Shown piece after piece: positions 54,277 through 62,622 of a stretch of DNA of 64,000 nucleotides (within the stretch, counting starts at the first letter, position 1; every line of letters starts with the position of its first letter). A program made the translations under genes and the position numbers. This stretch comes from Flagellimonas nanhaiensis. GTDB lineage: Bacteria > Bacteroidota > Bacteroidia > Flavobacteriales > Flavobacteriaceae. The stretch is from the NCBI RefSeq assembly GCF_003382275.1, contig NZ_QTJX01000001.1, forward strand, positions 310,001-374,000, written 5' to 3'. Below the pieces are notes generated by a model. The model saw nothing but the letters and a program-made list of their open reading frames with translations. It did not search any database and was not told where the DNA came from.

Positions 54277-54678
54277 TTAGTCGTTCCTGTTAAGGATGGA
54301 CTTTCTCCATTTTTTAAAAGACGACCGGAAAGCTTTGATTTCACCTCTCAGGAGGTTTAGATATTCTTTTTCCTTTACACCATCCATTTCCAAGCCATTG
54401 CAATAGGCCAAAATATTCCTTGTCATGATGTTGATAAAGGTCAGGCTTTTCATCTGAACAGAATAAGAATTGCTCAAAGCAGCCTGTTCCACTTCTTTGG
54501 TGATAAGCAATGCATCAGTTTTGAGGGATTGCGTAACATCATTTCTGAAGTGATCGATCTTTCTAAAAGACAGTTTTTCCTTATTGTATGAAAAGTAAGA
54601 AGCAACGGCCTCACTCAAGTCCCGAAGAGCCAAAGACTTGCGATAAATAACCAAGGAGTTTAAGGGAGTATTTTCCAT
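54277..54678 (-). CDS. Conserved hypothetical helical protein
   Basis: From ATG 54678 a 133-residue, strongly helical and basic protein (MENTPLNSLVIYRKSLALRD to SFKKWRKSILN). The pattern resembles a four-helix bundle, but I cannot assign it to a family. It is convergent with the mutase gene (11-bp gap) and divergent from the Lrp gene. Confidence 0.6.
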   Translation of the reverse strand: MENTPLNSLVIYRKSLALRDLSEAVASYFSYNKEKLSFRKIDHFRNDVTQSLKTDALLITKEVEQAALSNSYSVQMKSLTFINIMTRNILAYCNGLEMDGVKEKEYLNLLRGEIKAFRSSFKKWRKSILNRND

Positions 54679-54760
54679 TTTTTCAAGAGCAATTTCAATA
54701 CATAAAATTACACAGGAATTCAAGAAGTATGCTTTAGCTTATAAAGCAAAAAATATTGAT

Positions 54761-54768
54761 TACTTTTG
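54761..54768 (+). promoter_or_regulatory. -7 box of the Lrp-type gene
   Basis: TACTTTTG 34 bp before the ATG at 54803. Confidence 0.45.
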
Positions 54769-54802
54769 AATATAAAATTTATTTAACCTTTTACCTTGGA
54801 AT

Positions 54803-55285
54803 ATGAAGATTGATGCACTTAATTGGCAGATTCTAGGTCATTTACAGCAAAATGCAAGGGAATCTTTTGCCAATATTGGACGGAAAATAGGGTTAACTCC
54901 ACCTGCTGTTGCGGAGCGTGTAAAGAAGATGGAAGACCTTGGGATTATTGAAAGTTACGGGATCAATGTTTCCCATGCAAAGGCAGGTCATCAACTTAAG
55001 GCAATTATCATGCTCCGAGCTTTTATGGGCAAACTAAAACCGTTTCTAGATAAGGTGAAATCGTTTCAGGAGGTAATCAACTGCTATAGAATTACAGGGA
55101 ACGAAAATATCATTATGGAAGTGGTCCTTAGGGACCAATCACATCTTGAAAAGTTTATTGATGAGTTAATTGTCTACGGAGAATGCAGGACACATATTGT
55201 TTTGTCCAATGTGGTTGCCAATGCTCCTATAAAGGACAGTGTTATAAGCGCGAAAAGTTCAACCAAAACCAAAAAAGCCTATTGA
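54803..55285 (+). CDS. Lrp/AsnC family transcriptional regulator
   Basis: A 160-residue regulator: an N-terminal helix-turn-helix (WQILGHLQQNARESFANIG, LTPPAVAERVKKMEDLGII) and a C-terminal RAM/ACT-like domain (VINCYRITGNENIIMEVVL) that binds amino acids and drives oligomerisation. Target genes are not evident. Confidence 0.92.
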   Translation: MKIDALNWQILGHLQQNARESFANIGRKIGLTPPAVAERVKKMEDLGIIESYGINVSHAKAGHQLKAIIMLRAFMGKLKPFLDKVKSFQEVINCYRITGNENIIMEVVLRDQSHLEKFIDELIVYGECRTHIVLSNVVANAPIKDSVISAKSSTKTKKAY

Positions 55286-55324
55286 GTTTTATCTTTTTGG
55301 CGAGATTTTTGTTAAGGTATCACT

Positions 55325-56740
55325 ATGAAAAGAACATCCCTTTTATTTTCACTCTTAGCTTTATTGGTTTACACCGTCCATGGTCAAGAAATAGTACTTA
55401 AAAAAGGTGCTATCATTGAAAATTTATCCGTTCAAGACTCTATTCAAGATACTTTTTCTCTGTATTTGCCTACTGATTTTACCACAGAGAGCAAATGGCC
55501 TTTGTTGTTGATATTTGATTTGGATGGGAAAGAAAAACAGGCCTTGTCCATGTTTGTCAAATCAGCTGAGGAAGAGGGTTATGTTCTTGCAGCTCCGAAA
55601 ATATCGGATAGTGTGTCCCTATCCAAAAACATGGTGTCTACCAGCAATGTCATCAAGAGGATTTTAGATTTACTCCCTATTCAAGGACAAGGGATATATA
55701 CCGCAGGCGCAGCTTCAGGGGCTCGTTTTGCCAATCTTGTTCCAGTATTTATTCCCAAGGTTAAAGGAACAATTTCTATTGGTACATCAATTGCAAACAC
55801 GGAGTTGTTCAGTTCAAAACAACCATTTCATTTTATTGGCCTAGTGACCAAGAATAATTACAACTATACTTCTATGGTAGCCGCGAAAAAGATTCTGGAT
55901 AGACTCAGATTTCCCAATCACATTCTACTGCATCAAGAAAAAGGGGATTGGCCAGATCAACAATACCTAAAAAAATCGTTGCAGTTGTTCAAATTAGTGG
56001 CTATGGGAAGAAAATTGATTCCTAAAGATTCAGTTTTTGTAGAAGATGTCTACCAAGAGGATGTGGTAAAGGTAACTCGATTAAAAAATTCAGGGAAACT
56101 CTTGCTGGCAGAGCAGTATTTGGTAGAAATGATGTCGATGTACGGAGCTCATAAAAACTTGGATTCCCTTCGTACTGTTCTTAAGGATTTAAGAAGAAAC
56201 AAGTCTTATCGGACTATGAAAAGGGCAGAGAATGCCGCAATGCTCAAAGAATCTCTTTTAAAAGAAGATTACCAATACTACATGGAGGAAGATGTTTTTA
56301 GCCATAACTTCAATAATCTCGGATGGTGGAACTATCAAAAGGGAGAGTTGGATCAATTTGTTTCGGGTGCCAATCCACGCACAAAGGAAATGGGCAATCG
56401 CCTACTTGGGTTTGTGAACGCCTTGGCCGAGGATAATATTAATTATGTACAGTCTGAAGATATCATCGATGAGGATGCGCTGGCTTTTTTATATATGCTC
56501 AAGACGGTATTAGAGCCTAGCAATTTTGATTATTATTTAAAAATAATCTCACTGAGCTCTAAAAATGAAGATTTCGGAACGGCTTTGTTCTATCTGGAAG
56601 AGGCCTTCAAAGCAGGGTTCAAGGATACGGATACACTTTATAATTTAGAGGATACTGCTCTATTCAGGATTACACCCGAATTCAACAAAATGGTATCCAA
56701 GTATCTTAAGGATGCCCTATACAAGGTCAATGAGGAATAA
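55325..56740 (+). CDS. Exported alpha/beta-hydrolase-like protein, probably without the nucleophile
   Basis: A 471-residue protein with a signal peptide (MKRTSLLFSLLALLVYTVHG). Residues about 40-220 look like an esterase of the PHB-depolymerase type (WPLLLIFDLDGKEKQAL and IYTAGAASGARFANL), but the nucleophile elbow GxSxG is GAASG, so the serine seems displaced or lost. The C-terminal half is helical and TPR-like (NNLGWWNYQKGELDQF, FGTALFYLEEAFKAGF). It may act as a binding or scaffold protein. The end overlaps the convergent DJ-1 gene by 14 bp. Confidence 0.65.
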   Translation: MKRTSLLFSLLALLVYTVHGQEIVLKKGAIIENLSVQDSIQDTFSLYLPTDFTTESKWPLLLIFDLDGKEKQALSMFVKSAEEEGYVLAAPKISDSVSLSKNMVSTSNVIKRILDLLPIQGQGIYTAGAASGARFANLVPVFIPKVKGTISIGTSIANTELFSSKQPFHFIGLVTKNNYNYTSMVAAKKILDRLRFPNHILLHQEKGDWPDQQYLKKSLQLFKLVAMGRKLIPKDSVFVEDVYQEDVVKVTRLKNSGKLLLAEQYLVEMMSMYGAHKNLDSLRTVLKDLRRNKSYRTMKRAENAAMLKESLLKEDYQYYMEEDVFSHNFNNLGWWNYQKGELDQFVSGANPRTKEMGNRLLGFVNALAEDNINYVQSEDIIDEDALAFLYMLKTVLEPSNFDYYLKIISLSSKNEDFGTALFYLEEAFKAGFKDTDTLYNLEDTALFRITPEFNKMVSKYLKDALYKVNEE

Positions 56741-57464
56741 GTTTAGGTACCTCGTCCAGATTCCAATCTATAACCAAACCACCAGCTAGCGACTCTGCAA
56801 TTTCTTTCCCATATAGGTGCTCGCACAAATAAAGCGAAGCTTCAAAACTTTTAGCCCCTCCAGCGGAGGTGATAAATTTTCCATCATGCACAAAAAGTAC
56901 ACTGTCCTTTACTTTTAAGTGGGGAAACATTTCCCTGTACTTTCCAATATCACTAGGGAAAGTTGTAGAAACCACATCATCCAGCACTCCGGCTTTTGCC
57001 AAAACAAAGGCCCCATCGCAATGCGAGGTTACAAATAAGGCGTCTTTACTCACTTTTTTAACGAAATTGATCATAATGGTGTCTTTAAGGTCGGTGTCCA
57101 AATGATGTTCCGCACTGGGTACGACCAAAATGTCAATTTTTGGAATAGAATCATGGGTGTAGTCAAAATCGGGGAGAATCCGAACTCCTTCAAAAGAAGT
57201 AATCGGTTCAAGCGTGTTGGCCACAGTAAATGTATTCATGGCCTTTATTCCTTTGCGATATTGGGTATGCTGAAAAATATCGTAAGGTGCTGTGAATTCG
57301 GTGTTGTATACCCCATCCATAATCAAAAACCCTACGTTGTACCTGGTTGGGTCCAGTTTTGGAATTTTACGTTCCGAAATTTTTACAGTAGTTTCTTTGG
57401 GTTGCTTTTCCTGGCAAGCGGTGAGCAGAACCAGTAGTAGCAGGAGGATTTGTTTTTTCATCAT
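56727..57464 (-). CDS. DJ-1/PfpI family lipoprotein
   Basis: A 245-residue protein with a lipoprotein signal (LLLLLVLLTAC) and a single DJ-1/PfpI domain, YNVGFLIMDGVYNTEFTAPY, DILVVPSAEHH, and the nucleophile elbow LFVTSHCDGAFVLAKAG with the reactive Cys. Export of this fold is unusual. GATase1-like members with AraC domains exist but there is no HTH here. Probable glyoxalase III-like, hydrolase or sensor role. Confidence 0.85.
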   Translation of the reverse strand: MMKKQILLLLLVLLTACQEKQPKETTVKISERKIPKLDPTRYNVGFLIMDGVYNTEFTAPYDIFQHTQYRKGIKAMNTFTVANTLEPITSFEGVRILPDFDYTHDSIPKIDILVVPSAEHHLDTDLKDTIMINFVKKVSKDALFVTSHCDGAFVLAKAGVLDDVVSTTFPSDIGKYREMFPHLKVKDSVLFVHDGKFITSAGGAKSFEASLYLCEHLYGKEIAESLAGGLVIDWNLDEVPKLIPH

Positions 57465-57519
57465 GGCACTAAGGTACTATTAAGAATGATTTCCAGTACT
57501 TTTACTTTAAATTTTTCTG

Positions 57520-58158
57520 ATGAGGTATATTATTCTGCTTTTTTTTCTTTTGATTTTGTCCTGCGGTCAAGGCAAAAGATATCATGATAAGGTGCAAACT
57601 ACGGAAGTAGAGTCGCCTGGGATAGCAGATATTTTAAAGTTTCAGAAAGAATTGGACCAAAGCCTTAGAGACCCTGAGACCTCGCCTTTGCCTGATAGGT
57701 ACCGGAAGAGCTTTAAAGGGCTCGATTATTTTGAGCCAGATACCACTTACGTGGTAAAGGCCAGATTTGAACTCACCCCGGATGCCGAACCCTTTTTGTT
57801 GTCCACTACTACCGATAGAAAATCCTGGGAGGTACTATATGGAATTGCCCATTTTGACCTAAATGGGGCAGAACATCAACTGGAAGTGTACCAAACTTTG
57901 GACCTTGTTGGCCAGGAAGAGTATGAAGACTATCTGTTTTTGCCTTTTTTGGATGAGACCAATGGAGATGAAACTTATGGAGGGGGCCGTTATATAGATT
58001 TATCGATTCCGGAAGGAGATACTTTGGTAATTGACTTCAACAGGGCGTATAACCCCTATTGTGTGTATAACAAAAAGTACTCCTGCCCTCTAGTGCCAAG
58101 GCAAAATTATTTGAGAACTAAAGTGAGAGCAGGAGTGAAAGATTTTAAGGTTGAATAA
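57520..58158 (+). CDS. DUF1684 lipoprotein
   Basis: A 212-residue protein with a lipobox (LLILSC). DUF1684 features: FKGLDYFEPDTTYVVKARFE, GIAHFDLNGAEHQLEVYQ, LFLPFLDETNGDETYGGGRY and DLSIPEGDTLVIDFNRAYNP, then the conserved CPLVPRQNYL. Function unknown. Confidence 0.9.
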   Translation: MRYIILLFFLLILSCGQGKRYHDKVQTTEVESPGIADILKFQKELDQSLRDPETSPLPDRYRKSFKGLDYFEPDTTYVVKARFELTPDAEPFLLSTTTDRKSWEVLYGIAHFDLNGAEHQLEVYQTLDLVGQEEYEDYLFLPFLDETNGDETYGGGRYIDLSIPEGDTLVIDFNRAYNPYCVYNKKYSCPLVPRQNYLRTKVRAGVKDFKVE

Positions 58159-58159
58159 A

Positions 58160-58189
58160 AAAGCCTTAATCCTATCGGAGTAAGGCTTT
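58160..58189. terminator. Bidirectional terminator
   Basis: AAAGCCTTA (58160-58168) with TAAGGCTTT (58181-58189). Lies right after the DUF1684 stop; on the minus strand it is followed by a T-run and serves the porin gene. Confidence 0.8.
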
Positions 58190-58220
58190 CTATTAGCATT
58201 AAAATAAAGTTTTTTTGGGT

Positions 58221-59291
58221 CTAGAAAGAATAGATTGCTGCAAAAAGAACAGAAGCTAAACTCCCGGTTGGGTCCATATCATTGTCAATAAATGCATCTT
58301 CAGAAGAACTATCAAGACGAATTTCAGGTTTTAGGATCAAATCTCCTATAGTTGCGCTTCCTGTAAGGGTTACCGCAAAAACACTTCCATCGCCATCTGT
58401 ATCAGAACCTATACCTGCGGTATCTCCAAAGAAATCACTGGTCATAAAATACTCACCTCTCAGTCCAATGGTAAAGTTGTCTGATGTGGCCAATTGTGGA
58501 TAAAGAGCAACTCCGGTGAAGCTACCGCCATCATCTTCTTGGCTAAAGTGTGCTGCGTTTACACCAAGGAAGAATTCTTCGGATAAATCAAAGCCACCAG
58601 TGAAATCAACTTCAAAACCACCTTGGCTGTACAAGAAGTTCAAGAACTGACCGGAATACCCTAATTGGGCACCAACGGCATAGTCACCTGTTCCGTTCAA
58701 TTCGGTCAAGTCTGTTGGGTTCATGATCGCCAACATAGCACTCCAATCACTGCCCAGGTCAAAAGCGGCCTTTAGTCCTGTATGGCTAAAAGGTCCATAT
58801 GAGAATAGATATGATGTACTATAGTTGAAGTTGGCAGCAGGCGATATTACTTCATACCCCAAAAAGGTATTGAAGTTACCGAAGGTAAGAGTTACATCAT
58901 CGCTAACATTCCAGTATACGTAAAGCTGGTTTACAATGTCTCCAGTTGCTGAATACATGGGAGAGGCGAAGATAGCATCCGTTCCTCTTGGGCCGAATAC
59001 CAAGTCTGCAACAAAACCTACTTTTTCTCCTTCGTAAGTGGCAATTACATTGGCCATGCCCAGTGCAAATCCATCCAAATTGGCGAAAGATGATCCTGGG
59101 GCTATGGCGTCTTCGCCATTGGGAGCGGTAAGGTTGGTCCTGTAATAAGCATCAACGGTTCCGCTGAATTCAAACTTTGTTTTTTCTTCCTCTTCTTCTT
59201 GCGAAAAGGCAGTTGTGGTAATCAGGGCCAATGCGGCCAAAGCTAAATTTTTTACGTACTTTGTGTTTATAATCGTTTTCATAATCTTCAT
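58221..59291 (-). CDS. Outer-membrane porin-like beta-barrel protein (BBP2/OmpL-like)
   Basis: A 356-residue protein with a signal peptide (about MKIMKTIINTKYVKNLALAA, cleaved after AFSQ), then FSGTVDAYYRTNLTAPN and a series of strands ending in LASVLFAAIYSF, which ends in Phe as in barrel proteins. Resembles OmpL-like porins. It is the third gene after glnB and amtB, so it may admit ammonium or small amino compounds through the outer membrane. A hairpin lies between it and amtB. Two downstream Met codons make the exact start uncertain. Confidence 0.82.
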   Translation of the reverse strand: MKIMKTIINTKYVKNLALAALALITTTAFSQEEEEEKTKFEFSGTVDAYYRTNLTAPNGEDAIAPGSSFANLDGFALGMANVIATYEGEKVGFVADLVFGPRGTDAIFASPMYSATGDIVNQLYVYWNVSDDVTLTFGNFNTFLGYEVISPAANFNYSTSYLFSYGPFSHTGLKAAFDLGSDWSAMLAIMNPTDLTELNGTGDYAVGAQLGYSGQFLNFLYSQGGFEVDFTGGFDLSEEFFLGVNAAHFSQEDDGGSFTGVALYPQLATSDNFTIGLRGEYFMTSDFFGDTAGIGSDTDGDGSVFAVTLTGSATIGDLILKPEIRLDSSSEDAFIDNDMDPTGSLASVLFAAIYSF

Positions 59292-59360
59292 TGGTTTAAG
59301 TGCCCTCTTTATGAGGACCATTTATTCGAATTTGTTGAGTCTATTTTGAAAAGGTTATCG

Positions 59361-59388
59361 AACGGAGCGTTTGGCAGAACGCTCCGTT
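59361..59388. terminator. Intercistronic hairpin between amtB and porin genes
   Basis: AACGGAGCGTT (59361-59371) pairs perfectly with AACGCTCCGTT (59378-59388), loop TGGCAG. On the minus strand, the direction of these genes, no T-run follows, so it may act as an RNA-stability or processing element. Confidence 0.65.
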
Positions 59389-59400
59389 TCCTTTTCATGA

Positions 59401-60657
59401 TTAATGCTGGTTCATCCTGAAATCAGCATAGGCATCCATTCCATGTTCGTGGATATCGAGACCTTCCAGTTCTTCTTGTTCGGAAACTCGAAGTCCAGAG
59501 ATTTTTTTGATGGTAAAAAGAATAATAAATGCACTTAAGGAACAGAAAGTGGCTGCGGCACCTACACCTGCCAACTGAACCAAGAATTGGTCAAATCCTG
59601 CCATGTTTCCAAAGATTCCTACGGCAAGGGTTCCCCAAATACCACAGATCAAGTGTACTGCTACGGCTCCAACAGGGTCATCCAATTTAAGCTTGTCTAT
59701 CAAGGCAACTCCGGCAACAATGACAACTCCGGCAATAAGTCCTATGATGACAGCCTCGTTAGGCGACATTTGGTCCGCTCCTGCGGTAATCCCAACAAGA
59801 CCTCCCAAGATTCCATTTAAGAACATGGTCAAGTCAAAGTTTTTGTAGGCAAAGAACGAGGTGAGGAATGCAGAAACACCACCTGAAGCTGCCGCAAGAG
59901 AAGTAGTTACCAATACCAGTGATGTCAATGCTGGATCTGCGGAAAGTACGGAACCTCCATTAAATCCGAACCACCCCAACCAAAGGATCAATACACCGGC
60001 CGCCGCAAGGGGCAAGTTGTGTCCTGGTATGGCCTTGGGTTTTCCATCTTCTCCAAATTTTCCAATTCTAGCTCCCAGAAGGTAAATGGCAATCAATGCG
60101 CCCCATCCTCCAACGGAGTGTACCAAAGTAGAACCTGCAAAATCGTAGAATCCTTCAGCTTCTCCAAAAGCAAGGGAAGAAAGGAATCCGCTTCCCCATT
60201 GCCAAGATCCAACAATAGGGTAAACAAGGCCTACATAAATAATGGTGAATATCATGAAACCTCCAAGCTTCACCCTTTCTGCAACAGCTCCGGAAACAAT
60301 AGTAGCTGCTGTAGCGGCAAACATGCCCTGGAACAAGAAATCTGTCCACCATGTATAACCTCCATCGGCATATTCGGGAGTCATTCCATTTTCAGGAGCT
60401 GCAATTCCGAATCCTGCAAACTTAAGAAAGCCTGCATCCCCGTCTTCAAACCCGGGATACATTAAATTAAAACCACCTATATAATATATAAGGAGTCCAA
60501 CACATATAATAAATACATTCTTGAATAGAATGTTCACGGTATTCTTTTGTCTGGTAAGCCCTATTTCCAAAAAGGAGAACCCAAGGTGCATAAAGAACAC
60601 CAGAGCGGTACATACCATCATCCATACGTTGTTCGCTGTAAATAATCCTGCGTCCAT
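59401..60657 (-). CDS. amtB: Ammonium transporter
   Basis: A 418-residue inner-membrane transporter with about 11 helices. It has MVCTALVFFMHLGFSFLEIG, the family signature region AGSTLVHSVGGWGALI and VAVHLICGIWGTLAVG with the paired pore histidines. Coupled to glnB upstream (30-nt gap), the usual pairing that lets PII block the pore. Confidence 0.95.
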   Translation of the reverse strand: MDAGLFTANNVWMMVCTALVFFMHLGFSFLEIGLTRQKNTVNILFKNVFIICVGLLIYYIGGFNLMYPGFEDGDAGFLKFAGFGIAAPENGMTPEYADGGYTWWTDFLFQGMFAATAATIVSGAVAERVKLGGFMIFTIIYVGLVYPIVGSWQWGSGFLSSLAFGEAEGFYDFAGSTLVHSVGGWGALIAIYLLGARIGKFGEDGKPKAIPGHNLPLAAAGVLILWLGWFGFNGGSVLSADPALTSLVLVTTSLAAASGGVSAFLTSFFAYKNFDLTMFLNGILGGLVGITAGADQMSPNEAVIIGLIAGVVIVAGVALIDKLKLDDPVGAVAVHLICGIWGTLAVGIFGNMAGFDQFLVQLAGVGAAATFCSLSAFIILFTIKKISGLRVSEQEELEGLDIHEHGMDAYADFRMNQH

Positions 60658-60687
60658 AATCTTTAAATATTGTAGTTAGTTAGTTGA

Positions 60688-61026
60688 TTAGTTTATTCCG
60701 GCACTGCCGCTTTCTTTGGTTCTGATACGGTAAGCTTCAATAACATCGGAAACAAAGATTTTTCCATCTCCAACGTTGCCAGTGGCTGCAGAATCCAAAA
60801 GGGTATTTATGGTTCGCTCCAGAAAATCATCGGATACTACGATTACCAAATACCTTCGTTGTATATCCGAGGTGCTATAGGAAATACCTCGATATACGTG
60901 CCCTTGTTTTTCATTTCCAACTCCTGTTACATCCCAGTAACTGAAGAAGTTGACCTCAATTTCATGAAGTGCTTTTTTCACCTCATCAAATTTGGATTTT
61001 CTAATAATTGCCTCGACTTTTTTCAT
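60688..61026 (-). CDS. glnB: PII nitrogen regulatory protein
   Basis: A 112-residue PII: MKKVEAIIRKSKFDEVKKAL, a T-loop with YRGISYSTSD (Tyr at the usual modified position), and GNVGDGKIFVSDVIEAYRIRT. One residue shorter in the B-loop/T-loop region than the textbook form. First gene of the operon glnB-amtB-porin, with a -7 box and TACCCCC repeats upstream. Confidence 0.93.
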   Translation of the reverse strand: MKKVEAIIRKSKFDEVKKALHEIEVNFFSYWDVTGVGNEKQGHVYRGISYSTSDIQRRYLVIVVSDDFLERTINTLLDSAATGNVGDGKIFVSDVIEAYRIRTKESGSAGIN

Positions 61027-61049
61027 AATTAAGTAGTTAATTGATGAAC

Positions 61050-61095
61050 CAAATATATAGCAATTGAATGGTGGGGGTATAATTATAGGGGGTAT
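61050..61095 (-). promoter_or_regulatory. Promoter and repeat half-sites before glnB
   Basis: Minus-strand -7 TATATTTG (61057-61050) lies 23 bp before the glnB start. There is no -33 TTG; instead two direct copies of GGGGGTAT (61073-61080, 61088-61095) lie where an activator would bind. The same half-site occurs between the GS genes (35438-35462). Confidence 0.5.
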
Positions 61096-61122
61096 TAAAG
61101 ATATTTTTATATTAAATAAAAA

Positions 61123-61148
61123 AATACCCCTTATTTTTTAGGGGTATT
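61123..61148 (-). terminator. Hairpin terminator of crcB, or a third nitrogen half-site pair
   Basis: AATACCCCT (61123-61131) and AGGGGTATT (61140-61148), perfect 9-bp arms. On the minus strand seven T follow, so it fits a terminator for crcB about 145 bp after its stop. The arms also contain the TACCCC half-site of the region. Confidence 0.6.
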
Positions 61149-61294
61149 GAATTTTATAAGTATAAATTTTAATCATTTAATGATTATTTGTTAACATTGA
61201 GAAGATTTGAGTGTGTTTTTTATCTTAAAATGTGGTATTTCATCAGAAAATGTTCAATAATGAACAAAAAATGATAAAAAAAATGTAATTGTAA

Positions 61295-61669
61295 CTATCT
61301 AATGTATTTGGAGACCCACAAGCCGCCCATTACGGCTAAGACTCCAACCGCCAAGCTGGCGATAGTATATAGAGAGAAGTTGAAAAGTTCTCCGTCTTTT
61401 AGAAAAGAATGTTTTTCAAAGGCAAATGCCGAAAAGGTGGTGAAGCCGCCACAGAAACCTGTTGCAAGGAAGAGGGTTGTATTAAAGGAAAGCAATTGAT
61501 TGCGGGAAGAAAGTCCTAAAATAAATCCAATCAAAAGGCATCCTATGATATTGACCAAAAATGTGCCCAGAAAAAAATTGTGGAAGAAAAGATTGGCAGG
61601 TTTGGAAATTAAATAGCGAAGAACACTTCCCAATCCGCCACCAAGAAAAACAAGAAGAACCTGCTTCAT
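61295..61669 (-). CDS. crcB: Fluoride channel CrcB/FluC
   Basis: Exports fluoride as a dual-topology dimer. The 124-residue protein has four helices, LLVFLGGGLGSVLRYLISK, GTFLVNIIGCLLIGFILG (pore Asn), and ATGFCGGFTTFSAFAFE (phenylalanine box). The gene follows a 59-residue membrane protein gene by 16 nt. Confidence 0.95.
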   Translation of the reverse strand: MKQVLLVFLGGGLGSVLRYLISKPANLFFHNFFLGTFLVNIIGCLLIGFILGLSSRNQLLSFNTTLFLATGFCGGFTTFSAFAFEKHSFLKDGELFNFSLYTIASLAVGVLAVMGGLWVSKYIR

Positions 61670-61685
61670 ACCTTAAAGGTACAAA

Positions 61686-61865
61686 CTAAACAGCTTTCTT
61701 GTATTCGGTTTCTGGAGACTCGCCAGGGACGAGCTTTGTAACCACGGTATCCGAAATTTTCTGGATTGGCTTTTCAAATTTTTCACGTGCTCCATTGATA
61801 CTGAAAATCAGTAGAACCGCATTAATAAATAGTAATCCAAAAAGAATTGCAAAAAATGTAACCAT
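61686..61865 (-). CDS. 59-residue membrane protein
   Basis: The frame reads MVTFFAILFGLLFINAVLLI, FSINGAREKFEKPIQKI, then SDTVVTKLVPGESPETEYKK. One transmembrane helix at the N-terminus and a charged tail. The gene is 16 nt upstream of crcB, so is probably co-transcribed with it. A -7 box (TACTTTTG) is upstream. Family not recognised, but similar short proteins occur in Flavobacteriaceae. Confidence 0.7.
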   Translation of the reverse strand: MVTFFAILFGLLFINAVLLIFSINGAREKFEKPIQKISDTVVTKLVPGESPETEYKKAV

Positions 61866-61890
61866 TGGTATTTGCTAAACTAATGTTAAA

Positions 61891-61898
61891 CAAAAGTA
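61891..61898 (-). promoter_or_regulatory. -7 box before the 59-residue gene
   Basis: TACTTTTG on the minus strand, 25 bp before the start. Confidence 0.45.
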
Positions 61899-61979
61899 CG
61901 TCTTTTCCTATAGTATACGTGTTAGTTATGCATTAAAGTTGTAAAACTGAGAATTTTTGTGGTGTATCTAATGTGGATG

Positions 61980-62168
61980 TTAATTTTTAAGAAAATGCTT
62001 AATCACAAAGAGGATAATTATAAATGCAGCAAAGGAAATGAGGATCCAAATAACGCCCTTATAGTTTTTTTTGTGCATTTTTTTATCCTTTTTATAAGAT
62101 AAAACCATAACACCAATAAAAACTATGGCAAAAAGAGCTGCGAAGATCAACTGTCCCGTACTGAACAT
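61980..62168 (-). CDS. 62-residue membrane protein
   Basis: A 62-residue protein with two helices separated by a basic loop (SYKKDKKMHKKNYKG): LIFAALFAIVFIGVMVL and VIWILISFAAFIIILFVI. Resembles small membrane proteins common in Flavobacteriaceae; function unknown. It has its own -7 box TAGATTTG at 62185-62192. Confidence 0.72.
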   Translation of the reverse strand: MFSTGQLIFAALFAIVFIGVMVLSYKKDKKMHKKNYKGVIWILISFAAFIIILFVIKHFLKN

Positions 62169-62184
62169 ATTTTATATTTTTACG

Positions 62185-62192
62185 CAAATCTA
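62185..62192 (-). promoter_or_regulatory. -7 box before the 62-residue gene
   Basis: TAGATTTG on the minus strand, 16 bp before the start codon (62168). Confidence 0.45.
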
Positions 62193-62208
62193 AACCAAAT
62201 AGAGTTCA

Positions 62209-62595
62209 ATGGAAAGCAAAATAAAAGCGGTGGAAATGTTCCACAATTCTTTTGGCCTGGGAGTTTCTCAAAAACCTATGGCAAATTTGGGATTGGACAA
62301 GATCCAATTACGTTACAATCTTATGGATGAAGAAAACAAAGAGTATTTTGAAGCTGCACAGAACAATGATTTAGTTGAGGTGGCGGACGCGCTTGGAGAT
62401 ATGCTCTACATACTTTGCGGAACCATTTTGGAACATGGAATGCAATACAAAATTGAAGAGGTCTTTGAAGAAATCCAACGAAGCAACATGAGCAAATTGG
62501 GTTCAGATGGAAAACCCATATATCGTGAAGATGGAAAAGTGCTTAAAGGTCCAAACTATTTTAAACCGGATATTAAGTCCATTATGGATAAATAA
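62209..62595 (+). CDS. MazG-like nucleoside triphosphate pyrophosphohydrolase
   Basis: A 128-residue all-alpha NTP pyrophosphohydrolase: YNLMDEENKEYFEAAQNNDL and EVADALGDMLYILCG give the family pattern of two Glu and an ExxD. Probably cleans non-canonical or damaged nucleotides. Followed by a clear terminator. Confidence 0.86.
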   Translation: MESKIKAVEMFHNSFGLGVSQKPMANLGLDKIQLRYNLMDEENKEYFEAAQNNDLVEVADALGDMLYILCGTILEHGMQYKIEEVFEEIQRSNMSKLGSDGKPIYREDGKVLKGPNYFKPDIKSIMDK

Positions 62596-62620
62596 AAAAG
62601 CAGCCTTTAGGCTGCTTTTT
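62595..62620. terminator. Bidirectional terminator
   Basis: AAAAAGCAGCC (62595-62605) pairs perfectly with GGCTGCTTTTT (62610-62620). It starts at the last base of the stop codon of the MazG-like gene and lies 2 bp from the end of ilvE. Confidence 0.88.
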
Positions 62621-62622
62621 TA

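Noticed and set aside
61123..61148. Nitrogen operator with perfect arms
   Set aside because: On the minus strand it is a hairpin followed by seven T, so a terminator of crcB explains it well; the half-sites may be coincidental. Not counted as sole evidence for the nitrogen motif.
61670..61890. Fluoride riboswitch before crcB
   Set aside because: The gene before crcB ends only 16 nt upstream, and no fluoride riboswitch fold was found before that gene.
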